A DNA stretch of 64,000 bases from Dyella sp. 2HG41-7 (GTDB lineage Bacteria > Pseudomonadota > Gammaproteobacteria > Xanthomonadales > Rhodanobacteraceae), in the NCBI RefSeq assembly GCF_021390675.1, contig NZ_JAJEJV010000004.1:3658001-3722000 (forward strand). Reading direction: 5' to 3'. Below are positions 52,568-61,358 of this stretch, one piece after another. Under the pieces are notes generated by a model. It saw nothing but the letters and a program-made list of their open reading frames with translations, searched no databases and had not been told where the DNA came from. The position numbers and the translations under genes are program-made. Positions within the stretch are counted from its first letter, which is position 1; each line of letters opens with the position of its first letter.

Positions 52568-53652
52568 GAGCTGCTCTCCGCCACAAAGGGAAAGCGCAAC
52601 TCCACGCGTGTGCCGCCACTCGCGCGGCGCGACAGATCCATGCGCGCTTTATCGCCGAACATCGCCTGCAAGCGCTCGCGCGTATTGCTCAAACCCACGC
52701 CTTCCACCGGACCCGTAGGCGGCAAGCCGAGGCCATCGTCTTCCACGGACAGATGAAGGTCGTCGTCGATGCGACGCGCAACGATATGCAAGGCGCCGCC
52801 GTCCGTCTTGGCGAGCAAGCCGTGGCGCAACGCGTTTTCCACCAGCGGCTGCAAAATCAGGCTAGGCACCATCGCATGGCCGGAGTCGCCCACGTCGACA
52901 TGCGTCACCAGTCGATCCTGAAAGCGCACCTTTTGGATGCCCAGGTACGATTCGAGAAATTGCATTTCGCGCGACAACGGCACTTGTTGGGCGTGTCGCT
53001 CCTCCAGCGTCAAGCGCAGAAAATCGCTGAGGCGCGCAATCATCAGTTTCGCCTGCGCCGGATCGGCGATCGTCAGCGCCGAAATCGCATTGAGCGTATT
53101 GAACAAGAAATGCGGCTGCAGCTGCATGCGCAACACTTGCAGTTGCGATTGGGCCAGCCTCGTTTCCAGCTGCGCATTGCGCACCCGCTCATCGCGCAGC
53201 GAGCGCCACGACGCCAAGCCGCGCAGCACCACCAGCATGATCCAGTACGTCAGCAGCGAGAGATGGAATTTGTAGACGCCCTCGTTGTGCAGCAGATCCG
53301 TCAACGTCAACACGTTGCCTTTGGGGTTGGGACCGCACCACGCGAAGAAAAGGCAAAGCATCACCGCGCTTTGCGCGGCGGCGAGCAGCACGCTGCATGG
53401 AATGTGCACGGCGCAGAACCGACGCCAGCTTTGCGCGCCCACCTGGCCCAGCCAGCTCACCAGCGGCGTCAACGCCATCCACAAATAGAAATCGATCAGA
53501 TTCCACGACAGCGGACGGAACCAAGTTTCGGGTCGACCTTCGCTGATGCTGCCGAGCACGGAACTGGCGGCGTACGACAACGCCAGCACCGTCCAGAACG
53601 CGAATGCCAGTGCCACGATTTTCAGCTTGTGCGTGCGATCGGTCTCGCTCAT
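52564..53652 (-). CDS. LytS/YehU-type sensor histidine kinase
   Basis: 362 residues from MSETDRTHK (a longer frame to 53724 lacks conserved sequence). Four membrane helices fill the first 155 residues; then His_kinase domain with LQPHFLFNTLNAISALT, the LytS-type phospho-His site, and HATPase with QPLVENALRHGL and EDDGLGLPP, VGLSNTRERLQ. No sensor domain outside the membrane is evident, so it may sense through its helices or through the permeases. Confidence 0.92.
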   Translation of the reverse strand: MSETDRTHKLKIVALAFAFWTVLALSYAASSVLGSISEGRPETWFRPLSWNLIDFYLWMALTPLVSWLGQVGAQSWRRFCAVHIPCSVLLAAAQSAVMLCLFFAWCGPNPKGNVLTLTDLLHNEGVYKFHLSLLTYWIMLVVLRGLASWRSLRDERVRNAQLETRLAQSQLQVLRMQLQPHFLFNTLNAISALTIADPAQAKLMIARLSDFLRLTLEERHAQQVPLSREMQFLESYLGIQKVRFQDRLVTHVDVGDSGHAMVPSLILQPLVENALRHGLLAKTDGGALHIVARRIDDDLHLSVEDDGLGLPPTGPVEGVGLSNTRERLQAMFGDKARMDLSRRASGGTRVELRFPFVAESSS

Positions 53653-53856
53653 GCCCTTCACGCGTATCGTTGCGCCATGTGTCGCGGTTAGTGTGCGAAC
53701 TCTCCGCCCGCTTGGGAAGTGCAAAAAGACGCGTTGCCGCTTACCCGCCGGAATAGACCGCTCACCCCACTACCAAGGCCTTCATCACAAAGCGCGTGCT
53801 GTCTGCGCGCCTGCCTAGGATGCTTCGCTCACCTTTTCGCCCCAACAGGAACGTCT

Positions 53857-54381
53857 ATGGCTACCCCCAATAACCGCCGCTCGCTGGTTGGCGCACTTGT
53901 CGCCGTTGCGCTGCTCGCTTTCGTAGTGTTCGAACCGCATACGTCGAACGTTTACGCGCAGGATTCCATGTCCGGCACTGCCGACGAAACGCAGCAAACC
54001 GAAGCGGCCGTGATGGCCGTGGACAGACACTGGAGCATCGCCGAACTGACCGGCGACACGGCATGGCTCGATCAGATGCTGCTGCCCGAATACCGTTCCG
54101 TGGGCAATACCGGCGTCGCACACTCGAAAGCCGAGATCGTGACTGGCGCCGCCAAGCGCAAAGGCACCGACCTCGCCACGGCGCAGCAGAAAATGGCGGC
54201 GTATGAGAAAGAACATCCGTATGGCAGCGCGGTGCTGATCCACGGTAACACGGCCGTTATTTCGTTCTACGACCCGGCGCTGGGTCCGCAGAAAGGCGTG
54301 AAGTCGTCCGATATTTTTGTGTATGTCGATGGACATTGGCATGCGATGTATTCGCAGCACACGGCTGTGCAAAAAAGCTGA
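53857..54381 (+). CDS. DUF4440/SnoaL-like secreted protein
   Basis: 174 residues. Signal peptide-like start (about 1-35, VGALVAVALLAFVVFEP ... VYAQ), then an NTF2-like fold: VMAVDRHWSIAELTGDTAWLDQMLLPEYRSV and the later SDIFVYVDGHWHAMYSQHT. DUF4440 members include ketosteroid-isomerase-like and unknown proteins; the role here is not known. Ends at a strong hairpin shared with the convergent racemase gene. Confidence 0.82.
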   Translation: MATPNNRRSLVGALVAVALLAFVVFEPHTSNVYAQDSMSGTADETQQTEAAVMAVDRHWSIAELTGDTAWLDQMLLPEYRSVGNTGVAHSKAEIVTGAAKRKGTDLATAQQKMAAYEKEHPYGSAVLIHGNTAVISFYDPALGPQKGVKSSDIFVYVDGHWHAMYSQHTAVQKS

Positions 54382-54403
54382 GCAAGAGATTTATTGCTGA
54401 AGC

Positions 54404-54433
54404 GCATGCGCCTCGACCGTGCGAGGCGCATGC
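54404..54433. terminator. Bidirectional hairpin between DUF4440 and racemase genes
   Basis: GCATGCGCCTCG-ACCGTG-CGAGGCGCATGC, a 12-bp perfect stem between convergent genes. Confidence 0.75.
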
Positions 54434-54441
54434 CTTGTCGA

Positions 54442-55137
54442 CTAATCATCGCCGAGTGCGAAATCCACCGCCGCCTGCGCATGGATGCGCGTGGTGTCGA
54501 ACAGCGGCACAGCTGAATCTTCGGGCGTCACCAACAAAGCGATTTCCGTGCAACCAAGAATGATCGCTTCGGCGCCCTTGTCGACTAGCGCCGCCATGAT
54601 GCGCCGATACTCCGCCCGCGACGGCTCCACGAATTTGCCCACGCACAATTCTTCGTAAATCACACGATGCACGATGTCGCGATCGGCCTGATCGGGCGTG
54701 ATCACGTCCAAACCCTGTTCTTTCAGGCGATCGCCATAAAACGCCTGCTCCATCGTAAAGCGCGTCCCTAGCAAGCCCACTTTTTTAAATCCCGCCGCAC
54801 GGATTTGCGCCGCGGTCGCATCCACTACGTGCAGCAGCGGAATATGCACTTCCAATTCGATGGCAGGCGCGACCTTATGCATCGTGTTGGCGCAAATCAT
54901 CAAGAAATCCGCGCCCGCCATTTCCAGCCGACGCGCTGCCTTGGCGAGCGCTTCCCCGGCTGTTTCCCATTCCCCGCTGCGTTGCAGTTGTTCGATCTCG
55001 TGAAAGTCGACGCTGTAAAGAACGATCTTGGCCGAATGCAGACCGCCGAGCCGCGCTTTGACCGCTTCATTGATCAAGCGGTAGTAGGGAACGGTGGATT
55101 CCCAGCTCATCCCGCCAATTAGACCTATGGTTTTCAT
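54442..55137 (-). CDS. Aspartate/glutamate racemase family protein
   Basis: 231 residues from MKTIGLIGGMSWEST. The two catalytic Cys are in FLMICANTMHK and IILGCTEIALL. GMSWEST at the start and the later DTTRIHAQAAVDFAL fit the YgeA/aspartate racemase branch. It may racemise aspartate or homoserine-type amino acids without PLP. Single gene. Confidence 0.92.
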   Translation of the reverse strand: MKTIGLIGGMSWESTVPYYRLINEAVKARLGGLHSAKIVLYSVDFHEIEQLQRSGEWETAGEALAKAARRLEMAGADFLMICANTMHKVAPAIELEVHIPLLHVVDATAAQIRAAGFKKVGLLGTRFTMEQAFYGDRLKEQGLDVITPDQADRDIVHRVIYEELCVGKFVEPSRAEYRRIMAALVDKGAEAIILGCTEIALLVTPEDSAVPLFDTTRIHAQAAVDFALGDD

Positions 55138-55384
55138 CGTAATTCGTTCCATCCCATCGTTATCGGCCACACGGCCAGACCTCGCCTAGCATGCCTTGCC
55201 GGCCGGCCCATTAGCGACCGGAAACCGGGCCGAGTTCGAGAAATCGGCCGAGCCCTTCAGCTGAGCCCTAACTCGGGCAAAACCTGGTCCCCCAAGGCCT
55301 TGAGCCCGAGCGCTGAAGTTTCCGCCACCCAGGTCGATAACCCCTATGTGAACCCGCGCCCCTCAGCCGCTTGTGGAGACCTGC

Positions 55385-56008
55385 ATGATCAGCGCCCGTC
55401 CCAATCTCGCTTACCTCAAGGCTGCCTGGGCGGCGCACGCCGGCATCAGCGCGGAAAACTGCAAGCAGAGCTACGACGCCGCGGGCATCTCGTTCGAGCG
55501 CATCAATCATTCGTGGATCGTGCGCAAAGACGAGACGCAAGTCTCCACCATGCCGCTGCGCTACACGCGGCAGGAACTGCGCATGGGCTTTCTGGGACGC
55601 ATCGAGATGGAAGCGCGCAAAGCCGCTGCCGAGATCGAAGCCGTGCTGCTGCGCGACCTGGAACTGCCGGAAGAACACGCGCTGATCGTGGAACTGGAAG
55701 AAACCATGCGCCATCTGCGCCGCAAAGGCCATCGCGCACTGGCGATGTTTATCGTACCCACGCAGGCGGCCGATCCGTCGCAACGTTTCTGCGTGGAAGT
55801 GCAAATGTTTCTGGATGCGCCTCGGGCCTGCGTGTACGCGCATCGCATCGACCCGAACGGTTTCGCCGGCACGGACCTGCTCGCCGGACACAGCAAGCGC
55901 GAACGTCATCCGCGCGCAGCCACCTATGCCGAACTGGGGCAACGCATCGTCGCCACCGTTCATGCCGCGTTGGAGAGGTTGGACGCTGACGCGTTCGCGC
56001 ATGCTTGA
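55385..56008 (+). CDS. Protein of unknown function
   Basis: 207 residues; GGAG lies 7 bases before ATG 55385. A mixed alpha/beta soluble protein with a helical start (MISARPNLAYLKAAWAAHAG), a central acidic helix (EEHALIVELEETMRHLRRKG) and a C-terminal part with YAHRIDPNGFAGTDLLAGHSKRER. No signal peptide, no helix in the membrane, and no family I recognise. Stands alone before the hybrid kinase gene. Confidence 0.7.
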   Translation: MISARPNLAYLKAAWAAHAGISAENCKQSYDAAGISFERINHSWIVRKDETQVSTMPLRYTRQELRMGFLGRIEMEARKAAAEIEAVLLRDLELPEEHALIVELEETMRHLRRKGHRALAMFIVPTQAADPSQRFCVEVQMFLDAPRACVYAHRIDPNGFAGTDLLAGHSKRERHPRAATYAELGQRIVATVHAALERLDADAFAHA

Positions 56009-56149
56009 TTAGTTTACGGGCGGCCTGTTCCACTCCGCGCGCGACAACCATCACGTCCGCCCCATAAAGGCCGCTTCACGGTCCCTTCACCATCCCAGGC
56101 GGCATCGTCGTACTCCTACAGGTGGGCGATCTTCGAAAGGGCGGGCAGT

Positions 56150-58534
56150 GTGCGTAATGAAGCAGTGCCGGCATCGGCCATCGAGACCGTGTTGTCCGGC
56201 GATCAGCTGCTGAAAAAACTCCCCACAGCGGTCTATACGACCGATGCGGACGGGAACATTACGTTCTTCAACGACGCCGCCGTGCAATTCGCCGGCAGCA
56301 CGCCGAAGCTGGGCGAACCGTGGCATTCGATGTGGCGTCTAATTCGGCCCGACGGCTCGCCCATGCCGATCGACCAAAGCCCCATGGCGATCGCTTTGCG
56401 CGAACGCCATCCCGTTCGCGGCGTGAGCCTGGTTGCGCAACGACTTGACGGTACGCGCGTGTCGTTTATGCCCTACCCCACGCCGCTGTTCGACGACCAC
56501 GGCAGGCTGATCGGCAGCATCAATGTATTGATGGATTTATCCGAACTGTCGGAGGTCCCATCGGTCACCGTGTCGATCGCGAAAAACAACAAAGACAGCG
56601 CGGATAAACTCGCGCAATCCGAACGCGATTTCGAGCTGCTGGTGCGCAGCGTTACCGATTACGCGATTTTCATGCTGGATACGACCGGCCACATCATCAG
56701 CTGGAACAGCGGCGCGGAAAAAATCAAAGGCTATCGCGCCGACGAAATCATTGGCCATCATTTCTCCCGCTTTTACACGCCGGAAGATCGGGCGGCGAGC
56801 ATTCCGCAACATGCGCTGAGCACGGCGCTGCGCGAAGGTCGCTACGAATCGGAAGGATGGCGCGTTCGCAAAAACGGCACGCGCTTCTGGGCGAACGTGG
56901 TGATCGATCCTGTGTGGGACAACGGCGAATTCGTCGGCTTCGCCAAGGTCACGCGCGACGCGACCACGCGCCGCCACGCCGAACTGGCGCTATTCGAAAG
57001 CGAGCGCCGTTTTCGCGGCATTGTAAATACCGCGCTGGATGCGTTTGCCCAGATCGACGAAGCCGGCCGCATTACCGAATGGAATCCACAAGCGTGCGAA
57101 CTGTTCGGTTGGACGCGCGACCAAGTGCTGGGCAAGGTGCTGGCGGATCTTTGTCTTGCGCAGGACGATTCGGCCACATCCAGCTGGTTGCGCGCCGTTT
57201 GGCAAGAGCACGCCACGCGTAAAACCCATCAAGTCACCGCCGTCAATCGCGCGGGCAAACGCTTCGCCGCCGAGCTCAACGCCAGCGTGCTGACGCTGGC
57301 ATCCGGTCCGCTGATGAATATCTTCATGCGCGACCTTACCGAAAGAATGCAGATGGAAACGCAGCTGCGGCAGTCGCAGAAGATGGAAGCGCTGGGACAA
57401 CTCACCGGCGGCATCGCGCACGACTTCAACAATATTCTGCAGGCGATTTCCGCTTCGCTGGAAGTGGTGGAAATGATTGGCGAGCGGGAAGGTTTCAACT
57501 CGGCCGACAAGCATATCCAGAACGCGCTGAGCAGCGTGCGACGCGCCGCCGGTCTTACGCATCGTTTGCTTGCCTTTGCGCGTCGACAAGCGCTTGCGCC
57601 CAAAGCGGTCGCCGTGAACGGACTAATCACCGGCATGAGCGAATTGCTGCGACATTCGATCGGCGAAAACATCGCATTGGATTTGACGCTGCCCGACGAT
57701 GCATGGACCGCCCATTGCGACACAAACCAACTCGAGAACGCGATCCTCAATCTGGTGATCAACGCACGCGATGCGATGCCTCACGGCGGGCGTTTGCGTA
57801 TCGCCGTGGCCAACGTCGACGGTACCGATCCGGCCGCGCTCGGCGTACTCGAGCCCAACCGAACCTTCGTCAGGATCACCGTGAGCGATAACGGCAGCGG
57901 CATGCCGCCCCATGTGAAGGAGCGCGCGTTCGATCCGTTCTACACCACCAAGTCGGTGGGACAAGGCACAGGCTTGGGCCTGTCGATGGTCTATGGCTTT
58001 GCGCGCCAATCCGGCGGTCATTGCGCAATCGAAAGCGAACTCGGCGAAGGCACCTGCATCACCGTGCTGCTGCCGCGTTACGAAGGTCCCACGCAGCCGG
58101 CCGTGGAAAAGTCAGCCATTGCGGGCCAGCCGTCCACCACCGGTGAACACATTCTGCTTGTGGAAGATCAGGATGTAATCCGCACCGTCATCACCGAAGT
58201 GCTGGTCAAACAGGGATACGCCGTCACGCAGGCTTCCGATGGTTTGGAAGGCGTTTCCATCGCCATCGCCGGCGAGCCGTTCGATTTGATCGTCACGGAT
58301 ATCGGCTTGCCCGGCATCAACGGCCGCAGCCTCGCCGACACCGTGCGCGGACGCCAGCCGTACGTGCCCATTCTGCTAATGACCGGCTACGACGCCACCG
58401 CCACCAGCACCACCACCAGCCTGCCCGACGGCATGTCGCTGCTGTCCAAGCCGTTCAATGTCGACAGCCTGATCGAGCAGGTGCGCAAGTTGATCGAGTG
58501 GCGGCATGTGCAGATGGAAGCGGGGCATCGTTAA
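56150..58534 (+). CDS. Multi-PAS hybrid sensor histidine kinase
   Basis: 794 residues from a GTG after GAAAGGG. Three PAS domains without membrane helices (about 18-130, 150-265 with DYAIFMLDTTGHIISWNSGA, 275-395), then HisKA with GQLTGGIAHDFNNILQAI (His424), HATPase (NLVINARDAMPHGG, GTGLGLSMVYGFARQSGG) and a C-terminal receiver with Asp717 in LIVTDIGLPGING. The second PAS has the YRADEIIGHHFSRFY pattern usual for such kinases. Soluble and cytoplasmic; cue unknown. A REP pair lies just downstream. Confidence 0.93.
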   Translation: MRNEAVPASAIETVLSGDQLLKKLPTAVYTTDADGNITFFNDAAVQFAGSTPKLGEPWHSMWRLIRPDGSPMPIDQSPMAIALRERHPVRGVSLVAQRLDGTRVSFMPYPTPLFDDHGRLIGSINVLMDLSELSEVPSVTVSIAKNNKDSADKLAQSERDFELLVRSVTDYAIFMLDTTGHIISWNSGAEKIKGYRADEIIGHHFSRFYTPEDRAASIPQHALSTALREGRYESEGWRVRKNGTRFWANVVIDPVWDNGEFVGFAKVTRDATTRRHAELALFESERRFRGIVNTALDAFAQIDEAGRITEWNPQACELFGWTRDQVLGKVLADLCLAQDDSATSSWLRAVWQEHATRKTHQVTAVNRAGKRFAAELNASVLTLASGPLMNIFMRDLTERMQMETQLRQSQKMEALGQLTGGIAHDFNNILQAISASLEVVEMIGEREGFNSADKHIQNALSSVRRAAGLTHRLLAFARRQALAPKAVAVNGLITGMSELLRHSIGENIALDLTLPDDAWTAHCDTNQLENAILNLVINARDAMPHGGRLRIAVANVDGTDPAALGVLEPNRTFVRITVSDNGSGMPPHVKERAFDPFYTTKSVGQGTGLGLSMVYGFARQSGGHCAIESELGEGTCITVLLPRYEGPTQPAVEKSAIAGQPSTTGEHILLVEDQDVIRTVITEVLVKQGYAVTQASDGLEGVSIAIAGEPFDLIVTDIGLPGINGRSLADTVRGRQPYVPILLMTGYDATATSTTTSLPDGMSLLSKPFNVDSLIEQVRKLIEWRHVQMEAGHR

Positions 58535-58589
58535 GAACTCAAAACGGTGGCAGCTTGCGTTTTTTCTGAAACATTTCCCACCTTACCGT

Positions 58590-58668
58590 CGTCGTCCCGG
58601 CGAAAGCCGGGACCCAGCGACTTATGGATCGTCAAAGCCACTGGGTCCCGGCTTTCGCCGGGACGACG
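58590..58668. repeat. Second inverted pair of REP-like repeats
   Basis: A 28-bp unit starting CGTCGTCCCGGCGAAAGCCG (58590-58617) is inverted exactly at 58641-58668, with 23 bp between. It differs from the 5526 unit at a few positions (GTCGT for GTCAT, GGGACC for GGAATC), a second subfamily. Lies between the hybrid kinase and RidA genes. Confidence 0.85.
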
Positions 58669-58765
58669 AGCGTTGTTTCATGCCGTAACAAAATAACGCC
58701 CCAGGCAAAATCGCCCGTAGCGTGCTATCTATCCCCGCCTGGAGTGGTCCCAAGGAAAGTTACCG

Positions 58766-59254
58766 ATGAAACTCTTCCCCGCGCTCGCACTCGCCCTGCT
58801 CGCCGCGCCCTCGTTTGCAGGCGATCAGACCCCGCCGGTGCGACACATCAATCCCACCACGCTCGACGCACCGCACGGCTATACCCATGTGATCACCGTC
58901 GACGGCGGGCGCACGGTATATATCGCGGGCCAGGCGCCGCTCGACCAACACGGCAAACTGGTCGGCGCCGGCGATTTCGCCGCGCAAACGAGGCAAACCT
59001 TCGAAAACCTGAAAGCCGCGCTCGCTGCAGGCGGCGCGACGTTTTCCGATGTGGTCGAAATGACCACCTATGTCACCGATATGTCGCAAGTCGATGCGTA
59101 TCGAAACGTGCGCAACCAATACATGAGCGATCCGCTGCCCACGGCGAGCTTGGTAGAAGTGAAGGGCTTGTTTCGCAAAGACGTGATGATCGAAGTCAGT
59201 GCCGTCGCCGTGGTGTCCGCCACGACGGCGCACCAGCCTCACGCAACTCCGTAG
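58766..59254 (+). CDS. RidA family protein with signal peptide
   Basis: 162 residues. A signal peptide (MKLFPALALALLAAPSFA) precedes the RidA/YjgF fold: VYIAGQAPLDQHGKLVGAGDFAAQTRQTFENLKAAL, VVEMTTYVTDM, and LVEVKGLFRKDVMIEVSAVAVV at the end. The Arg of the enamine deaminase site (usually R105 in KxxLFxxxxLxEI context) is replaced here: the region is PTASLVEVKGLFRKD. Cytoplasmic RidA quenches 2-aminoacrylate; an exported one must do something else. Followed by an AhpD-like gene. Confidence 0.88.
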   Translation: MKLFPALALALLAAPSFAGDQTPPVRHINPTTLDAPHGYTHVITVDGGRTVYIAGQAPLDQHGKLVGAGDFAAQTRQTFENLKAALAAGGATFSDVVEMTTYVTDMSQVDAYRNVRNQYMSDPLPTASLVEVKGLFRKDVMIEVSAVAVVSATTAHQPHATP

Positions 59255-59307
59255 CGCAGGCGGGCGGCATGAGCCCAACGTTCAATCTTCAGACCGAGGA
59301 CTTTTCC

Positions 59308-59652
59308 ATGTTGAATTGGCTGGAATACCGCAAAGAACTGATGGGCCGCATCGGCGAAATCGGCAAGCTGAGCCCCGACACTGTCGCCGGTTACCAAACC
59401 TTGTCCAAGGCCGGCCAGAAAACCGGCCATCTGGACGCCAAGACGCGCGAGCTGATTTCCCTGGCGGTGGCCGTGACCACGCGTTGCGACGGCTGCATCA
59501 CCGTGCACACCGCAGAGGCCCTGAAACACGGCGCAACCCAGGAAGAAATCGCCGAGGCGCTGGGCGTGGCCGTCGCCATGAACGCGGGCGCGGCCTTGGT
59601 GTACTCGGCCAGGGTGATGGACGCCGTGGGCGCCTATCAGGCGGGGCACTAA
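59308..59652 (+). CDS. AhpD/carboxymuconolactone decarboxylase-like protein
   Basis: 114 residues; GAGGA is 7 bases before ATG 59308. The AhpD-like helical fold has the redox pair CDGC followed by ITVHTAEALKHGAT, the C-x2-C-x3-H active site. Members reduce peroxides or act as alkylhydroperoxidase partners. Probable operon with the RidA gene 53 bp upstream. Confidence 0.92.
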   Translation: MLNWLEYRKELMGRIGEIGKLSPDTVAGYQTLSKAGQKTGHLDAKTRELISLAVAVTTRCDGCITVHTAEALKHGATQEEIAEALGVAVAMNAGAALVYSARVMDAVGAYQAGH

Positions 59653-59798
59653 GTTTTACCCCGCAAGTCCAGGGCGGCGCCGAGCCAGAAGGCGCCGCCG
59701 GGTGGATCGAGGGCCCATTTCAAAAGTTTCCGACTTAAACGTCGATAGAACGATGGGGAGGTATTTCCCGCTCTGGCCATTCGCGAGGACGTGACGCC

Positions 59799-60098
59799 GT
59801 GTTTTTGACTGTCGAACAAATCGAGCAGCGGCTTGCCGAACTGGGCCGCTCCATCCCACGCCTGCTCAGCGAAAACGAAGGCGCCGAATTCTGGATCGAA
59901 TTTCTGGAGCGCGCGGACGCTATCAAGGACCATGTGTCGCTCGATCACTACGACTGGGTCACGGAGCGGATTTACGAAGCGCTCGCTATTTACGGCATTG
60001 CGGCGCCGTCGCGGTGGATTCTCGCGACCTTGGCGGAGGCCGAACAGCCACAGATCGCGACCGCCAAACGGGCCGCCTCGGGCAAATTCACCGCATAA
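59799..60098 (+). CDS. Small helical protein, unknown
   Basis: 99 residues from a GTG (GCGAGGA lies upstream). MFLTVEQIEQRLAELGRSIPRLL, acidic helical centre, and an end rich in Ala (ATLAEAEQPQIATAKRAASG). No signal peptide or membrane segment. Not recognised. Confidence 0.65.
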   Translation: MFLTVEQIEQRLAELGRSIPRLLSENEGAEFWIEFLERADAIKDHVSLDHYDWVTERIYEALAIYGIAAPSRWILATLAEAEQPQIATAKRAASGKFTA

Positions 60099-60213
60099 CG
60101 GGTTACTCGCGGGTGGCCTGTAAAAGGCCCCCGGCCAGCTCGCTCAAGAAATCCCTCTATCGACCGATAGCGTTATCAGGGTCCCTTTTTCGCGGGGCCT
60201 TGGGGGTTTCACC

Positions 60214-60387
60214 ATGAGCACATCGGTCGTTGCGGTCTTGATGCTTCACAACCAGTCCTGTTCCCAATGCCGCATGGGCGAACCCTGCGCGGCGTCCGAG
60301 CGCATTCAAGATGAATGGCTGCGCCGGGAGACCATCGCGAAGGCGGGGACCTCCGCGCCGCACTGGCCGACCGAAGACGCCGCCTAA
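60214..60387 (+). CDS. Small Cys-containing protein, unknown
   Basis: 57 residues, preceded by GGGGG at good spacing. MSTSVVAVLMLHNQSCSQCRMGEPCAASERIQDEW contains CSQC plus one more Cys six residues on, then a basic/acidic helix ending in DAA. It might bind a metal or be redox active. Codon use matches the neighbours. Confidence 0.5.
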   Translation: MSTSVVAVLMLHNQSCSQCRMGEPCAASERIQDEWLRRETIAKAGTSAPHWPTEDAA

Positions 60388-60467
60388 CGCCTGCCCCTTT
60401 GCGTAACCCGCATTGCCGCTAAGCTAGGCCCACTCCAATGGGGAGCCTACGGGTGAGCGAGGGGGTT

Positions 60468-60656
60468 ATGCATCCACATCCAATATTTGGATTATTCGCG
60501 GCCATTCTGGCCGTCATTCCCGCCTGGAAAATCGTCTCGAAAGCGGGCTACAACGGCGCGTGGTCGCTGCTGATCTTTGTGCCGCTGGTGAACATCATCA
60601 TGATGTACGTCTTTGCGTTCAGCCAATGGCCAACGGAACGGTCGCGCACGCCGTAA
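60468..60656 (+). CDS. Small membrane protein
   Basis: 62 residues; GAGGGGG immediately precedes ATG 60468 (an ATG at 60438 is less well placed). Two hydrophobic helices (FGLFAAILAVIPAWKIV and WSLLIFVPLVNIIMMYVFAF) separated by SKAGYNGA, a pattern seen in small DUF805-like proteins. Ends before a strong hairpin. Confidence 0.75.
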   Translation: MHPHPIFGLFAAILAVIPAWKIVSKAGYNGAWSLLIFVPLVNIIMMYVFAFSQWPTERSRTP

Positions 60657-60681
60657 CCGTTGTTCCCTGAAAACCGGGCTT

Positions 60682-60725
60682 AAACACTACGCCCCGCGTT
60701 CTTCACAACGCGGGGCGTAGTGTTT
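60682..60725. terminator. 19-bp perfect hairpin terminator
   Basis: AAACACTACGCCCCGCGTT and its exact complement flank CTTCAC. Strong stem just after the small membrane protein gene. Confidence 0.9.
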
Positions 60726-60892
60726 TGAGACGGTCGGTGGAATGCGTGTGAACTGCGCTATTCCAGCGCGGATCGCGGCGCATTCAACACGCTTAGGAAG
60801 CACTTGACCCCGCTTTTTAAGACTCCACGTATTGCATCAAAACCGGACCCATTACGCCGGGATGGCGAACAAGACGTCAAGAAAGGTTTGTC

Positions 60893-61309
60893 ATGAAAAT
60901 GATCGCTTTCGCCTGCGGCCTGCTTATTTTGCTCACCGGCATCAGCGGCATCATCTCGCCCGCTTCGCTGCAACCGCTAACGCAACTCACCACCAGCACC
61001 GGCGCATTCTTGCTGCTCGCTGCGATCCGCATTGTGCTGGGTCTTATTTTGATACTCGGCGCGCCGCAATCGCGCATGCCTAGCACCATCCGGGTGATCG
61101 GCTTTATCGTGTTGATGATCGGCATCGCCACCGCCATCACCGCGTTTATGGCGCTGGAGCAAGCACGCGAGATCGTCAGCCAATGGATGCAAATGGGCGA
61201 TGCCGTGATACGGCTTACCGGCGTGGTGCTCGTTGTCGTGGGCAGCTTTATCGTTTTCTGTTTTGCGCCGGAGCGAACGCAAGTGGATGGCACGAAAGCC
61301 GACAGCTGA
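60893..61309 (+). CDS. Membrane protein of four helices, unknown
   Basis: 138 residues. Hydrophobic stretches at about 3-22, 38-58, 66-88 and 105-128; short charged tail. Many Ile/Leu/Gly. GAAAGG lies before the ATG. No motif identifies a family; similar small inner-membrane proteins occur widely. Confidence 0.75.
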   Translation: MKMIAFACGLLILLTGISGIISPASLQPLTQLTTSTGAFLLLAAIRIVLGLILILGAPQSRMPSTIRVIGFIVLMIGIATAITAFMALEQAREIVSQWMQMGDAVIRLTGVVLVVVGSFIVFCFAPERTQVDGTKADS

Positions 61310-61358
61310 TTTCACGCTCGATGCCGGACGCAAACAGGAATCGCTTTACCGAGGCTGC

